Shown in pieces: positions 1-6,365 of a stretch of 6,820 nucleotides of DNA. The DNA lies in contig CAMGGF010000067.1 of the NCBI GenBank assembly GCA_946055445.1, forward strand, positions 1 through 6,820, written 5' to 3'. A program made the translations under genes and the position numbers. This DNA is from an uncultured Ruminococcus sp. (GTDB lineage Bacteria; Bacillota; Clostridia; Oscillospirales; Acutalibacteraceae). The notes under the pieces are model-generated. The model was not told the origin of the DNA and did not search any database. It was given only the letters and a program-made list of their open reading frames with translations. Within the stretch, counting starts at the first letter, position 1, and the number at the start of each line of letters is the position of its first letter.

Positions 1-2
1 AA

Positions 3-2516
3 ACAAGCAATAAAACAAGTACTTGGCGCGAGGGTATGATTTCCGGCAACGGCTTACAGGGCGTTGTCACTTCCGGTGCGCCGTACAGCGATTCGCTGAT
101 TTTTCAGAATATGCACTTTATTCTGCCGAATGAAAACGCGCGCACCTGCCCCGACACGGTAAACGAACTCGAACCCGTGAAACAGGCGATTGTAGCGGGC
201 GAGGATATTGTGGACAACGCAAGTTATGACGATGTCTATGCCTTCCACCCGGGCGGCGCACTGCGTATTACGCAGGAAAAGTCGCACGCCAAAGACTATA
301 TGCGCTACACGAAATATGAAACCGCCGAGGTCGGCGTGCGCTATACCGACAAAAACGGCACTTGGGAGCGCACCACCTTTACCTCCCGTGCAGACGGCGT
401 AACCGTGACCAAAATGGCCGCATCTTCCGACGGTGCAAAGGTGAATTGTACGCTTTCCTTTGATAATCTTTCCGCATTTGCCAATTTCGGCGGCGGGAAC
501 GAAGTCGATTTGCAGTATAAAAAACTCGCCTCTGCCGACGGCGATATGTTGGCGCTTGTAGCGCACTATCCCGATTATGAAAACAGCGAACTGAAAAACG
601 GCGGGTATGCCACAGTTGTTTACATTATCTGTGAGGGCGGCACAAAACAAGTCACAGACGGCGAAACCGTGCCCGATACGCAGTATGTGGGCGAGGGCAA
701 CCCGCAAATCCAAATTGAAAACGCCGACGCGGTGTATCTGTTGACGGTTTCTGACCGCACGGAAAATATGGGCGCATACGGCGATTTCGCCGCGCAGACG
801 CAGTATGATTTGGTTGAAAGTTTAGCAAAACAGGCGAAAACGGTTGCCGAAAGTTATACCGCAAACGGCAAATTTGACTATGATGCGGCGCTGCAAGCAC
901 ACACGGCAATCCATACGCCGCAGTATAACGCCGTCACACTGACGCTCAAAGGCGGCGAAAGCACAAAATCCAACGAGCAAATTTTACAAAGTCAGCGCGG
1001 CAAAAATGCTTTGCACAGCGATTTGTTGCAACGCGCTTACTACGCGGGGCGGTATGCGTCGCTTTGCTGCTCGGGGTATTCCACCGGCAGACTGTACGGG
1101 ATGTGGACCGGCGAATGGAAAGCGGGCTGGGGCAGTAAATACACAATGGATGCCAATGTGAATTTGCAAACCGCCGCGCTCAATACAAGCAATATCGCCT
1201 GCGCACCGATAGGCTATACATATTTCCTGTTGCGGCAAATGCCCGACTGGGAAGAAAACGCACAGAATACCCACGGGTTTACAGACGCTTTGCAAGCACC
1301 CGTCAATTCCGACGGCGACAAAGCCGTCATTACCGAAACCTGCTACCCGTACCCGTTCCGCTATTGGAACGCGGGTGCTTCGTGGATGCTGTTGCCGCTT
1401 TACGAAACCTATTTGACCTACGGCGATATGGAAATCCCGGTAAGCGACGAGTTCTCGTTAGATGCGCTTCGCTCGGTGCTGTCCGTCACGGAAACGGATT
1501 TGACGGACAAACAGGTCGAAGAAATCCGCGCGCGTGGGTATTTAACGCTCGGCAAGGATATTTTATTGCCGCTTTTAACCAAATCCGCAAATTATTGGGC
1601 ACAACTGCTCACACCCGAATACTATACCGATAAAGACGGCAACATTCATTACGAAGCGGGCAAAACCGCGCTTGCCGACGGCGAAACTTACTGCATTTTG
1701 CCGAGTTATTCGCCCGAAAACAATCCGTCGAACTACCCAAGCCCCTCTGTCGCCAACACCGCGATTGATATTGCCGCGTGCCGCAGCAATCTGGAAATGC
1801 TGCTGGCAATCAGCAAAGCATTTGCCCCCGAAACCGATACTGCAAAATGGGAACAGATGCTTGAAAACCTGCCGCCGTATTTGTACGATGAAACGGGCGC
1901 ATTAAAAGAATGGGCATGCAATTCGTTTGCGGAAAACAACGAACACCGCCATTTAAGTCACCTTTACTGCGTGTGGCCGCTTGATGAAACGCAAAATGAC
2001 GAGGCTTTACGCGCCGCGTGCATTCAGGCAATCGATAACCGAGAAAGCGAAAATGAGGCGAGTCACGCTTTGGTGCACCGTTCGCTGATTGCCGCAAGAC
2101 TCAAAGACAGCAAGAGCCTGACGCGTGCCGTCAAAACGCTGATGAACCACAAAATTCACTACGATTCCCTGATGACCAATCACGATTATGACCGCCACAG
2201 TTGTTACTGCACCGATTTTGAAATCGGCTATCTCGGCATTGTAAACGAAAGCCTTTTGTATTCCGAAACGGGCACGATTGAAATTTTGCCCGCCGTAATG
2301 CTGGACGGCTTTGACAGCGGTGAAATCACGGGCTTGCGTGCGCGCACCTGTGCCGAGGTGGATAGCCTTTCGTGGGATTTGAACGCGAAAACGGCTTCGG
2401 TTACCGTAACTTCCGACATTGCGCAGACGGTTACCGTGCGTTGCGGTGTGACAGGGGAACAACAAGTGTTACAGTTTGCCGCAGGCGAACAAAAAACAGT
2501 GGAATTTGCCCTGTAA
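3..2516 (+). CDS. GH95-like glycoside hydrolase (alpha-L-fucosidase or alpha-L-galactosidase type), 5' end missing
   Basis: Residues are numbered from the ATG at 36, but that ATG is almost certainly internal: the frame is open to the left edge, and residues just before it plus MISGNGLQG match the family's N-terminal W-x-E-G...GNG-x-x-G motif. Start and any signal peptide are therefore out of view. After an N-terminal beta-domain (to about 275) comes an alpha/alpha-barrel with GH95 hallmarks: GRY (338-340), LYGMWTGEW (353-361), an N-x-N pair (374, 376), SPEN (559-562), HRHLSHL (637-643) and C-T-D-F-E-I-G (725-731). By alignment from memory with the bifidobacterial 1,2-alpha-L-fucosidase, E561 would be the general acid and D727 the base, activated by N374/N376, so the catalytic set looks intact. 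The usual MNYW after the N-x-N pair is replaced by TAAL, which marks a divergent member. The C-terminus is a beta-domain without dockerin. Fucose versus L-galactose specificity cannot be decided here. Confidence 0.85.
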   Translation, partial: TSNKTSTWREGMISGNGLQGVVTSGAPYSDSLIFQNMHFILPNENARTCPDTVNELEPVKQAIVAGEDIVDNASYDDVYAFHPGGALRITQEKSHAKDYMRYTKYETAEVGVRYTDKNGTWERTTFTSRADGVTVTKMAASSDGAKVNCTLSFDNLSAFANFGGGNEVDLQYKKLASADGDMLALVAHYPDYENSELKNGGYATVVYIICEGGTKQVTDGETVPDTQYVGEGNPQIQIENADAVYLLTVSDRTENMGAYGDFAAQTQYDLVESLAKQAKTVAESYTANGKFDYDAALQAHTAIHTPQYNAVTLTLKGGESTKSNEQILQSQRGKNALHSDLLQRAYYAGRYASLCCSGYSTGRLYGMWTGEWKAGWGSKYTMDANVNLQTAALNTSNIACAPIGYTYFLLRQMPDWEENAQNTHGFTDALQAPVNSDGDKAVITETCYPYPFRYWNAGASWMLLPLYETYLTYGDMEIPVSDEFSLDALRSVLSVTETDLTDKQVEEIRARGYLTLGKDILLPLLTKSANYWAQLLTPEYYTDKDGNIHYEAGKTALADGETYCILPSYSPENNPSNYPSPSVANTAIDIAACRSNLEMLLAISKAFAPETDTAKWEQMLENLPPYLYDETGALKEWACNSFAENNEHRHLSHLYCVWPLDETQNDEALRAACIQAIDNRESENEASHALVHRSLIAARLKDSKSLTRAVKTLMNHKIHYDSLMTNHDYDRHSCYCTDFEIGYLGIVNESLLYSETGTIEILPAVMLDGFDSGEITGLRARTCAEVDSLSWDLNAKTASVTVTSDIAQTVTVRCGVTGEQQVLQFAAGEQKTVEFAL

Positions 2517-2526
2517 ATAAAAAATC

Positions 2527-2555
2527 TTTTCAAAATCCGACAGATGTGGTACGAT
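2527..2555 (+). promoter_or_regulatory. Weak candidate sigma-A promoter for the radical SAM gene
   Basis: TTTTCA (2527-2532, 4 of 6 to the -35 consensus) and TACGAT (2550-2555, 4 of 6 to the -10) are separated by 17 bp. The -10 lies in the loop of the 12-bp inverted repeat, and the left arm fills most of the spacer. Such matches occur often by chance, so this is a tentative call. Confidence 0.25.
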
Positions 2556-2580
2556 AAACGCGTATTCGTCTGTCGGATTT
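2533..2580. repeat. Perfect 12-bp inverted repeat (hairpin) between the GH95 and radical SAM genes
   Basis: AAATCCGACAGA (2533-2544) and TCTGTCGGATTT (2569-2580) are exact reverse complements separated by 24 nt. It sits 17 nt after the GH95 stop and ends 26 nt before the radical SAM start. It could act as a terminator, but the loop is large and only TTT followed by ATGTTTG trails the stem, which is not a good U-tract. An operator or an mRNA-stabilising hairpin are alternatives. The repeat itself is directly visible; its role is inferred. Confidence 0.6.
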
Positions 2581-2590
2581 ATGTTTGTAA

Positions 2591-2599
2591 AGAGGGGGA
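2591..2599 (+). promoter_or_regulatory. Ribosome binding site that fixes the radical SAM start
   Basis: AGAGGGGGA lies 7 nt before the ATG at 2607. An upstream in-frame ATG at 2544 has no such site and falls in the inverted repeat. Translation from 2607 also begins directly with the family's MxCxxCPRxC motif, so 2607 is the preferred start. Confidence 0.75.
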
Positions 2600-2606
2600 C
2601 ACCGAA

Positions 2607-3575
2607 ATGATTTGCACAGCCTGCCCGCGGCGCTGTAAAGTCGAACGCACGGAAAACACACCGTCAAAAGGCTTTTGTAAAATGCCGTATAATGCGGTGG
2701 TGGCGCGCGCCGCATTGCACCGTTGGGAAGAGCCGCCGGTAAGCGGCGAAAACGGTTCGGGTGCAATTTTCTTTTCGGGGTGTTCTTTGCGGTGTGTGTT
2801 CTGCCAAAACCGCGAAATCAGCCGCGAAAATTTCGGAAAGCCCGTCAGCAAAGCCCGATTGATTGAAATCATGCAGTCGCTCGAAAAACAGGGTGCGCAC
2901 AATATCAATTTGGTCAATCCCACGCATTTTGTACCCTTTTTGGCAGAGGTGCTGGGCGAATATAAGCCGAAAATCCCCGTGGTTTATAATTCAGGCGGGT
3001 ATGATTCCGTCGAATCTCTGCAAATGCTCGACGGACTTGTCGATATTTATTTGCCCGATTTTAAATATATGGACGGTGAAACGGCAAAACACTTCTCTGC
3101 GGCAGAAAACTACCCCGAAATCGCAAAAAAAGCCATTCTCGAAATGCGGCGGCAGGTGAAAGACCGCTTCGACGAAAACGGGATAATGCAGTCGGGGCTT
3201 TTGGTGCGGCATTTGGTATTGCCGGGGCACGCAAAAGAATCAGTGGAAATCCTCAAATGGCTGTCGGAAAACCTGCCGCACGAAACGTATATAAGCCTGA
3301 TGTCGCAATATACGCCTTGCGGTAGAACTTATCCGTATAAAGAACTCAACCGTCGCCTGACGAGTGCCGAATACGGGAAAGTGGTGGATGCATTTTGGGA
3401 TTTTGGCTTTCAAAACGGCTTTATGCAGGAAAAATCGGCGGCAACTGTCGATTTTATTCCGCAATTTGATTTAACAGGGGTTTTATTTTTTCTGAAAGTA
3501 TGTTATACTGAACAAAACTTAAAAAAGTGGGGAATGAAAAATGGCAAAAGGCAAAGGTTTTATTTCGGAATTTAA
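2607..3575 (+). CDS. PflX-like radical SAM protein (pyruvate formate-lyase activating enzyme-like, COG1313 type)
   Basis: This is a cytosolic [4Fe-4S]/S-adenosylmethionine enzyme of the glycyl-radical activase-like group. The N-terminal cysteines C3, C6, C10 (CTACPRRC) and C24 (GFC) are typical of the PflX branch. The radical SAM cluster motif C-x3-C-x2-C is at C59, C63 and C66 (GCSLRCVFCQN), followed by the hallmarks NPTHFVP (104-110), LPDFKY (149-154) and RHLVLPG (201-207). The partner of PflX proteins is not established, and no glycyl-radical enzyme is visible here, so the name should not be read as proven PFL activation. The family core ends near FDLTGV (residue 292). A further 30 residues, rich in aromatic and basic amino acids, run through the mscL promoter and ribosome binding site and overlap mscL by 35 nt. 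That tail looks like read-through past a lost stop rather than a domain; one base less in the GGGG at 3477-3480 would bring a TGA at 3493-3495 into frame. Confidence 0.88.
   Translation: MICTACPRRCKVERTENTPSKGFCKMPYNAVVARAALHRWEEPPVSGENGSGAIFFSGCSLRCVFCQNREISRENFGKPVSKARLIEIMQSLEKQGAHNINLVNPTHFVPFLAEVLGEYKPKIPVVYNSGGYDSVESLQMLDGLVDIYLPDFKYMDGETAKHFSAAENYPEIAKKAILEMRRQVKDRFDENGIMQSGLLVRHLVLPGHAKESVEILKWLSENLPHETYISLMSQYTPCGRTYPYKELNRRLTSAEYGKVVDAFWDFGFQNGFMQEKSAATVDFIPQFDLTGVLFFLKVCYTEQNLKKWGMKNGKRQRFYFGI
3501..3509 (+). promoter_or_regulatory. Extended -10 promoter element for mscL
   Basis: TGTTATACT is a TG-n-TATACT extended -10 (hexamer at 3504-3509, 5 of 6 to TATAAT). The -35 region is poor (TTTTAT at 3481-3486 with a 17-bp spacer), as is common for extended -10 promoters. 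It would start transcription about 25 nt before mscL and lies within the 3' tail of the radical SAM frame. It suggests mscL can be transcribed independently. Confidence 0.5.
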
Positions 3576-4008
3576 AGCATTTATTATGCGCGGCAATGTA
3601 ATTGACCTCGCTGTCGGTGTGATTATCGGCGGTGCGTTTCAAAAAATCGTCAATTCGCTCGTGAATGACATTGTGATGCCGTTAATCAGCCTCTTAACGG
3701 GCGGCATTGATTTTTCCAATTGGTTTTTGGTGTTGGGCGAGGGCGAATTCGCCACTGCCGCCGCGGCGAAAGAGGCGGGCGTTGCCACGCTCAATTACGG
3801 CACATTTTTAAGCACGGCGCTTGATTTCCTGATTATGGCGTTTGTGATTTTCTTAATCATTAAAGCCATCAATCGCGTCAGCGAGAAATTGAAAAAAGAA
3901 ACGCCGGAAGAACCTGCGGCACCGACAACAAAAGTCTGCCCGTATTGCAAATCCGAAATCGACATTGCGGCAACCAAATGTCCGCACTGCACTTCGGAAG
4001 TGGAATAA
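3541..4008 (+). CDS. mscL: Large-conductance mechanosensitive channel MscL with C-terminal zinc ribbon
   Basis: This is the homopentameric membrane channel that opens under membrane tension to release solutes during hypo-osmotic shock. The MscL signature starts at residue 12 (KAFIMRGNVIDLAVGVIIGG). TM1 spans about 18-50, a periplasm-type loop about 51-85, and TM2 about 86-112, followed by a charged KLKKE cytoplasmic segment. After a proline/alanine linker (122-130) the protein ends in a compact C-x2-C...C-x2-C module with C133, C136, C147 and C150 (CPYC/CPHC), a likely zinc ribbon. The transmembrane core fits the family; the ribbon makes it longer than E. coli MscL. Such tails are, to my knowledge, seen in other Clostridia. 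The start is supported by GTGGGGA (3527-3533) 7 nt upstream. It overlaps the end of the radical SAM gene by 35 nt and has its own candidate promoter. Confidence 0.96.
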   Translation: MAKGKGFISEFKAFIMRGNVIDLAVGVIIGGAFQKIVNSLVNDIVMPLISLLTGGIDFSNWFLVLGEGEFATAAAAKEAGVATLNYGTFLSTALDFLIMAFVIFLIIKAINRVSEKLKKETPEEPAAPTTKVCPYCKSEIDIAATKCPHCTSEVE

Positions 4009-4022
4009 ACAATTCATCGGCT

Positions 4023-4059
4023 TGCGCGTGCCGCACTCGGCGCGCGCAGTTGGTTTTTT
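4023..4059 (+). terminator. Hairpin with T-run between mscL and proC (terminator or attenuator-like)
   Basis: TGCGCGTGCCG (4023-4033) pairs with CGGCGCGCGCA (4038-4048): an 11-bp stem with one U-G wobble and a CACT loop. GTTGG then precedes T6 (4054-4059). The 5-nt gap before the T-run makes it weaker than a textbook terminator. The T-run touches the proC ribosome binding site, so proC must depend on read-through or on a promoter I could not identify. Confidence 0.5.
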
Positions 4060-4074
4060 AAAGGTTGTGTTACT

Positions 4075-4872
4075 ATGAAAATCGGATTTATCGGCGCGGG
4101 GAATATGGCGTCTGCCATTTTGCGCGGCGCGGTGCGTTCGGGCGCATTTGCGGCTGACGATTTGTGGGCGTTTGATTTGGACAAAGCCAAAACCGATGCT
4201 TTGCGCGGGGAACTCGGTATTTCTGCGGCAAAAGACGAAAAAGACTTGATTGCACAATCCGATGTGGTGGTGCTGGCGGTCAAGCCCAATGTGTTTTCGA
4301 ATTTGTTACCTGCGATTTCTGACGATTTGCAGGTGAAAAATCCGTTGCTTGTTTCCATTGCGGCGGGCAAAACGATTGCGTTTATACAAGGGCTGTTAAA
4401 CTACAAAGCGGCGATTGTCCGCGTAATGCCGAATATCAATGCAACGGTTGGTGCGGCAATGAGTGCTTATTGTTTTAACGAAACCGTGACGGCAAGCCAA
4501 AAAGAAGTAACCGAAAAACTTTGTGCCTCGTTCGGCGAGGTGATGTGTCTTCCCGAAACGAGTTTTCCGTTGTTCGGCGTGCTCGCGGGCTGTGCGCCTG
4601 CATTCAGTTATATGTTCATTGACGCACTCGCGCGCGCAGGTGTGAAAAACGGGATGGCGAAAGGTGACGCGTTAAAAATCGCGGCGCAAACCGTTTTGGG
4701 CAGTGCCAAACAGATTTTGGAAAGCGGCGAGCACCCGTGGGAACTCGTTGACCGTGTTTGCTCTCCGGGCGGGACAACCATTGAGGGTGTTGCCGCTTTG
4801 CAGGCAGACGGGCTGGACGCGGCAGTCAGCCATGCGGTCGATGCGTCTTTACAAAAGGACCAAAAACTGTAA
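4075..4872 (+). CDS. proC: Pyrroline-5-carboxylate reductase (last step of proline synthesis)
   Basis: The enzyme reduces 1-pyrroline-5-carboxylate to L-proline with NAD(P)H in the cytosol. The N-terminal Rossmann fold begins immediately (IGFIGAGNMASAI, 3-15), followed by VLAVKPNVF (66-74), VSIAAGKTI (93-101) and VRVMPNINATVGAAMS (115-130). The C-terminal all-helical dimerisation domain carries the P5CR signature around 222-239, with the conserved SPGGTTIEGV (230-239) for substrate binding. Length (265 residues) is normal. The usual SG-x-(G/S)-PA turn reads AGCAPA (171-176), a modest departure. AAAGG (4060-4064) lies 10 nt upstream of the ATG, right after the T-run of a hairpin, so expression may be coupled to termination there. 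A strong terminator follows 15 nt after the stop. Confidence 0.96.
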   Translation: MKIGFIGAGNMASAILRGAVRSGAFAADDLWAFDLDKAKTDALRGELGISAAKDEKDLIAQSDVVVLAVKPNVFSNLLPAISDDLQVKNPLLVSIAAGKTIAFIQGLLNYKAAIVRVMPNINATVGAAMSAYCFNETVTASQKEVTEKLCASFGEVMCLPETSFPLFGVLAGCAPAFSYMFIDALARAGVKNGMAKGDALKIAAQTVLGSAKQILESGEHPWELVDRVCSPGGTTIEGVAALQADGLDAAVSHAVDASLQKDQKL

Positions 4873-4886
4873 TTGTAAATGGAATT

Positions 4887-4926
4887 AAAAACAGCGTTTC
4901 AGGGGTCTCCCCGAAACGCTGTTTTT
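4887..4926. terminator. Strong bidirectional Rho-independent terminator between proC and the dockerin gene
   Basis: A5 plus CAGCGTTTC (4887-4900) pairs perfectly with GAAACGCTG plus T5 (4913-4926). An inner GGGG/CCCC stem (4902-4905 with 4909-4912) has a TCT loop, with A4901 bulged. The A-run and T-run on either side allow termination in both directions, which suits the convergent genes. Sequence and 3'-UTR context resemble the hairpin at 6312-6345. Confidence 0.9.
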
Positions 4927-4943
4927 GTGTGTCTGTATGGTTT

Positions 4944-6143
4944 TTACGCCTGTAATGCGCCGCTTTCGTCAATTTGCAAAGTGTATGCGCCCGAAAGCAT
5001 CAAGTTGAAGTTTGCCGCGTCAAATGCGTCAATCACGCCGTCACGGTTGATGTCGCCCGACAGCACGGCGGCTTTGTCGCTCGGCTTTTCCCACATATTT
5101 TCAATCAACAGCGGGTAATCTGCCGCCGTTACAAAGCCGTCATTGTTCACATCACCGAAGCAGTGCACGGTGTAACTGACCGTTTCACCTGCGGTGTTGA
5201 GAACAGGGCGAACTTTATAGATTTCCTCCGCCGTTAAAATCGGGGCGGAACCTGCAACGGTGGATTTTTGCCCCCAGACCTGTTCTGTGGTATCCGTTTG
5301 GGCTTGCTGTAACAAATAGGCGACTTCGCCGCTTGCGAATGCACTGCTGTCGAGCGCTGTGCCTGTAACAAAGGTGCCTTCGCATTTTGTCGCGTCATAA
5401 TAGCAGTTTTCAATCGCGTCTTCGGCTGTGTTTCCGTTATGTCCGATGATACCGCCGTAAATCGATGCGTCATATCCTGCTTCCGTTTCCACCCAAACCG
5501 TTGCGGTGGAATAGCAGTTCCGGATAGTTCCGTTGTTGTCGTTCCCGCCGGCGATGCCGCCGCAATTTCCCCAGTTGGAAGTGATGGTGCTTGCGGCTAC
5601 GAAACAATTTGTAATTGTACCTAAATTGTACGCGGCAATGTTTCCGGCGGTCATGCCGATTAAATAACTGTCTTGCACGCCGACATTTTTGACAACACCC
5701 TCTGCGTCGATGTAGCCAAACAAACCGACATACAGTACTGCATAATCCATTTCCGGTTTGAACAGGCCGCGAATGGTGTGTCCCTGTCCGTCAAAAGTGC
5801 CGCTGTATTTTTTGGAAAAATCACCGATAGGCACCCAAATATTGGCGTTTTGCGTATCTGCGATCAGCGTACCTTCATTGAGCACAATATCCTTTGTCAG
5901 CACGGCGCAAATATCCGTGTTTCCGCTGTTGACTTCGTCCGAAAACTTTTTGAGTTGTGCGCCGTTTTCAATTTGGTACGGGTCATCTGCCGTGCCTGTG
6001 CCGCCTGCATAGTTTTCTGCCGTAGTGCCGTCCCAAACCTCTGCTTCTGCCGATGCGGGAAAAATGCACGCGCAGGTAAGTACAAGTAAGGCGCAGAGGA
6101 CGGTGCAGAAAATACGCTTGCGAAGGTGTGTATGTTTGGTCAT
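4944..6143 (-). CDS. Secreted GLUG/beta-helix-type protein with C-terminal type I dockerin
   Basis: The 399-residue protein begins with a signal peptide: basic K3-R10, a hydrophobic stretch about 11-28, and probable cleavage after PASA (A32); no acceptable lipobox. The body opens with YAGGTGTADDPYQIENGAQL (45-64), a segment common at the start of GLUG/right-handed beta-helix surface proteins, then FDGQGHTIRGLF (117-128). Repeats of GGIAG...G.I.NCYSTATV (195-216) and GGIIGHNG...IENCYYDA (230-251) follow. A linker (about 252-328) leads to a dockerin with two Ca-binding loops, D331-x-N-x-D-G...D342 and D364-x-N-x-D-G...D375. No catalytic signature is evident, so a binding, adhesion or scaffold-attached accessory role is more likely than an enzyme. 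The dockerin implies attachment to a cohesin-bearing scaffoldin outside the cell. It is a single-gene unit with its own promoter, ribosome binding site (AAGGAG, 6152-6157) and flanking terminators. Confidence 0.88.
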   Translation of the reverse strand: MTKHTHLRKRIFCTVLCALLVLTCACIFPASAEAEVWDGTTAENYAGGTGTADDPYQIENGAQLKKFSDEVNSGNTDICAVLTKDIVLNEGTLIADTQNANIWVPIGDFSKKYSGTFDGQGHTIRGLFKPEMDYAVLYVGLFGYIDAEGVVKNVGVQDSYLIGMTAGNIAAYNLGTITNCFVAASTITSNWGNCGGIAGGNDNNGTIRNCYSTATVWVETEAGYDASIYGGIIGHNGNTAEDAIENCYYDATKCEGTFVTGTALDSSAFASGEVAYLLQQAQTDTTEQVWGQKSTVAGSAPILTAEEIYKVRPVLNTAGETVSYTVHCFGDVNNDGFVTAADYPLLIENMWEKPSDKAAVLSGDINRDGVIDAFDAANFNLMLSGAYTLQIDESGALQA

Positions 6144-6151
6144 ATTTCCAT

Positions 6152-6157
6152 CTCCTT
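6152..6157 (-). promoter_or_regulatory. Ribosome binding site of the dockerin gene
   Basis: AAGGAG on the minus strand lies 8 nt before the ATG at 6143-6141. It confirms the start that gives a complete signal peptide. Confidence 0.85.
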
Positions 6158-6179
6158 CGTGACCGATTAAAGACGCAAA

Positions 6180-6201
6180 CTGTATTTAATCCGTATTTAA
6201 T
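6180..6201. repeat. Tandem 11-bp direct repeat in the dockerin gene leader
   Basis: On the plus strand CTGTATTTAAT (6180-6190) is followed directly by CCGTATTTAAT (6191-6201), identical except for one base. It lies between the predicted transcription start and the ribosome binding site of the minus-strand gene. Its function is unknown, and chance is possible in AT-rich DNA. Confidence 0.5.
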
Positions 6202-6218
6202 TACTGATTTCGCGCAGT

Positions 6219-6248
6219 ATTATAGCATATGTTTTCAACAAATTTCAA
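6219..6248 (-). promoter_or_regulatory. Near-consensus sigma-A promoter of the dockerin gene
   Basis: On the minus strand TTGAAA (6243-6248, 5 of 6 to the -35) and TATAAT (6219-6224, perfect -10) are 18 bp apart, with a TG one base before the -10 (extended -10). Transcription should begin near 6212, giving a leader of about 68 nt. This is the best promoter in the window and suggests strong or constitutive expression unless a repressor acts. Confidence 0.8.
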
Positions 6249-6311
6249 TAGGAATTTTGTTCAATCTTTCAAAAACATTATGGTAAATTTATGTAATTTG
6301 CACAACAAAAG

Positions 6312-6345
6312 GAAAAGCAGTGTTTCAATTCGAAACACTGCTTTT
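6312..6345. terminator. Rho-independent terminator of the PHP-domain gene
   Basis: AAAAGCAGTGTTTC (about 6313-6326) pairs with GAAACACTGCTTTT (about 6332-6345) in a perfect 14-bp stem with a 5-nt AATTC loop. On the minus strand the stem ends in TTTTCCTTTT. It lies about 20 nt after the PHP stop and upstream of the dockerin promoter, so it insulates that promoter. It is similar to the hairpin at 4887-4926. Confidence 0.85.
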
Positions 6346-6365
6346 GGTTGTGTGTATGGTTTGCC

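Noticed and set aside
54..713. Long minus-strand open frame (219 codons) opposite the GH95 gene
   Set aside because: It is antisense to a well-supported coding region; the translation has no recognisable motif and follows from the codon bias of the opposite strand.
2007..2465. Minus-strand open frame (152 codons) opposite the GH95 C-terminus
   Set aside because: It lies opposite the conserved catalytic motifs HRHLSHL and CTDFEIG and has no ribosome binding site or family features.
2544..2606. Upstream ATG extending the radical SAM protein by 21 residues
   Set aside because: It lies in the inverted repeat, lacks a ribosome binding site, and the added residues precede the normal family N-terminus; the ATG at 2607 has a strong site at 7 nt.
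4879..5118. Plus-strand open frame starting just after proC
   Set aside because: Its first codons lie in the bidirectional terminator and the rest is antisense to the dockerin domain.
5673..6089. Plus-strand open frame (138 codons) opposite the dockerin gene
   Set aside because: It runs antisense to a gene with a signal peptide, promoter and dockerin; the cysteine-rich translation is typical of a shadow frame.
6206..6220. Short inverted repeat TACTG/CAGTA next to the dockerin -10, as a possible operator
   Set aside because: Only 5 bp per arm with an 8-nt loop in AT-rich DNA; too weak to call.
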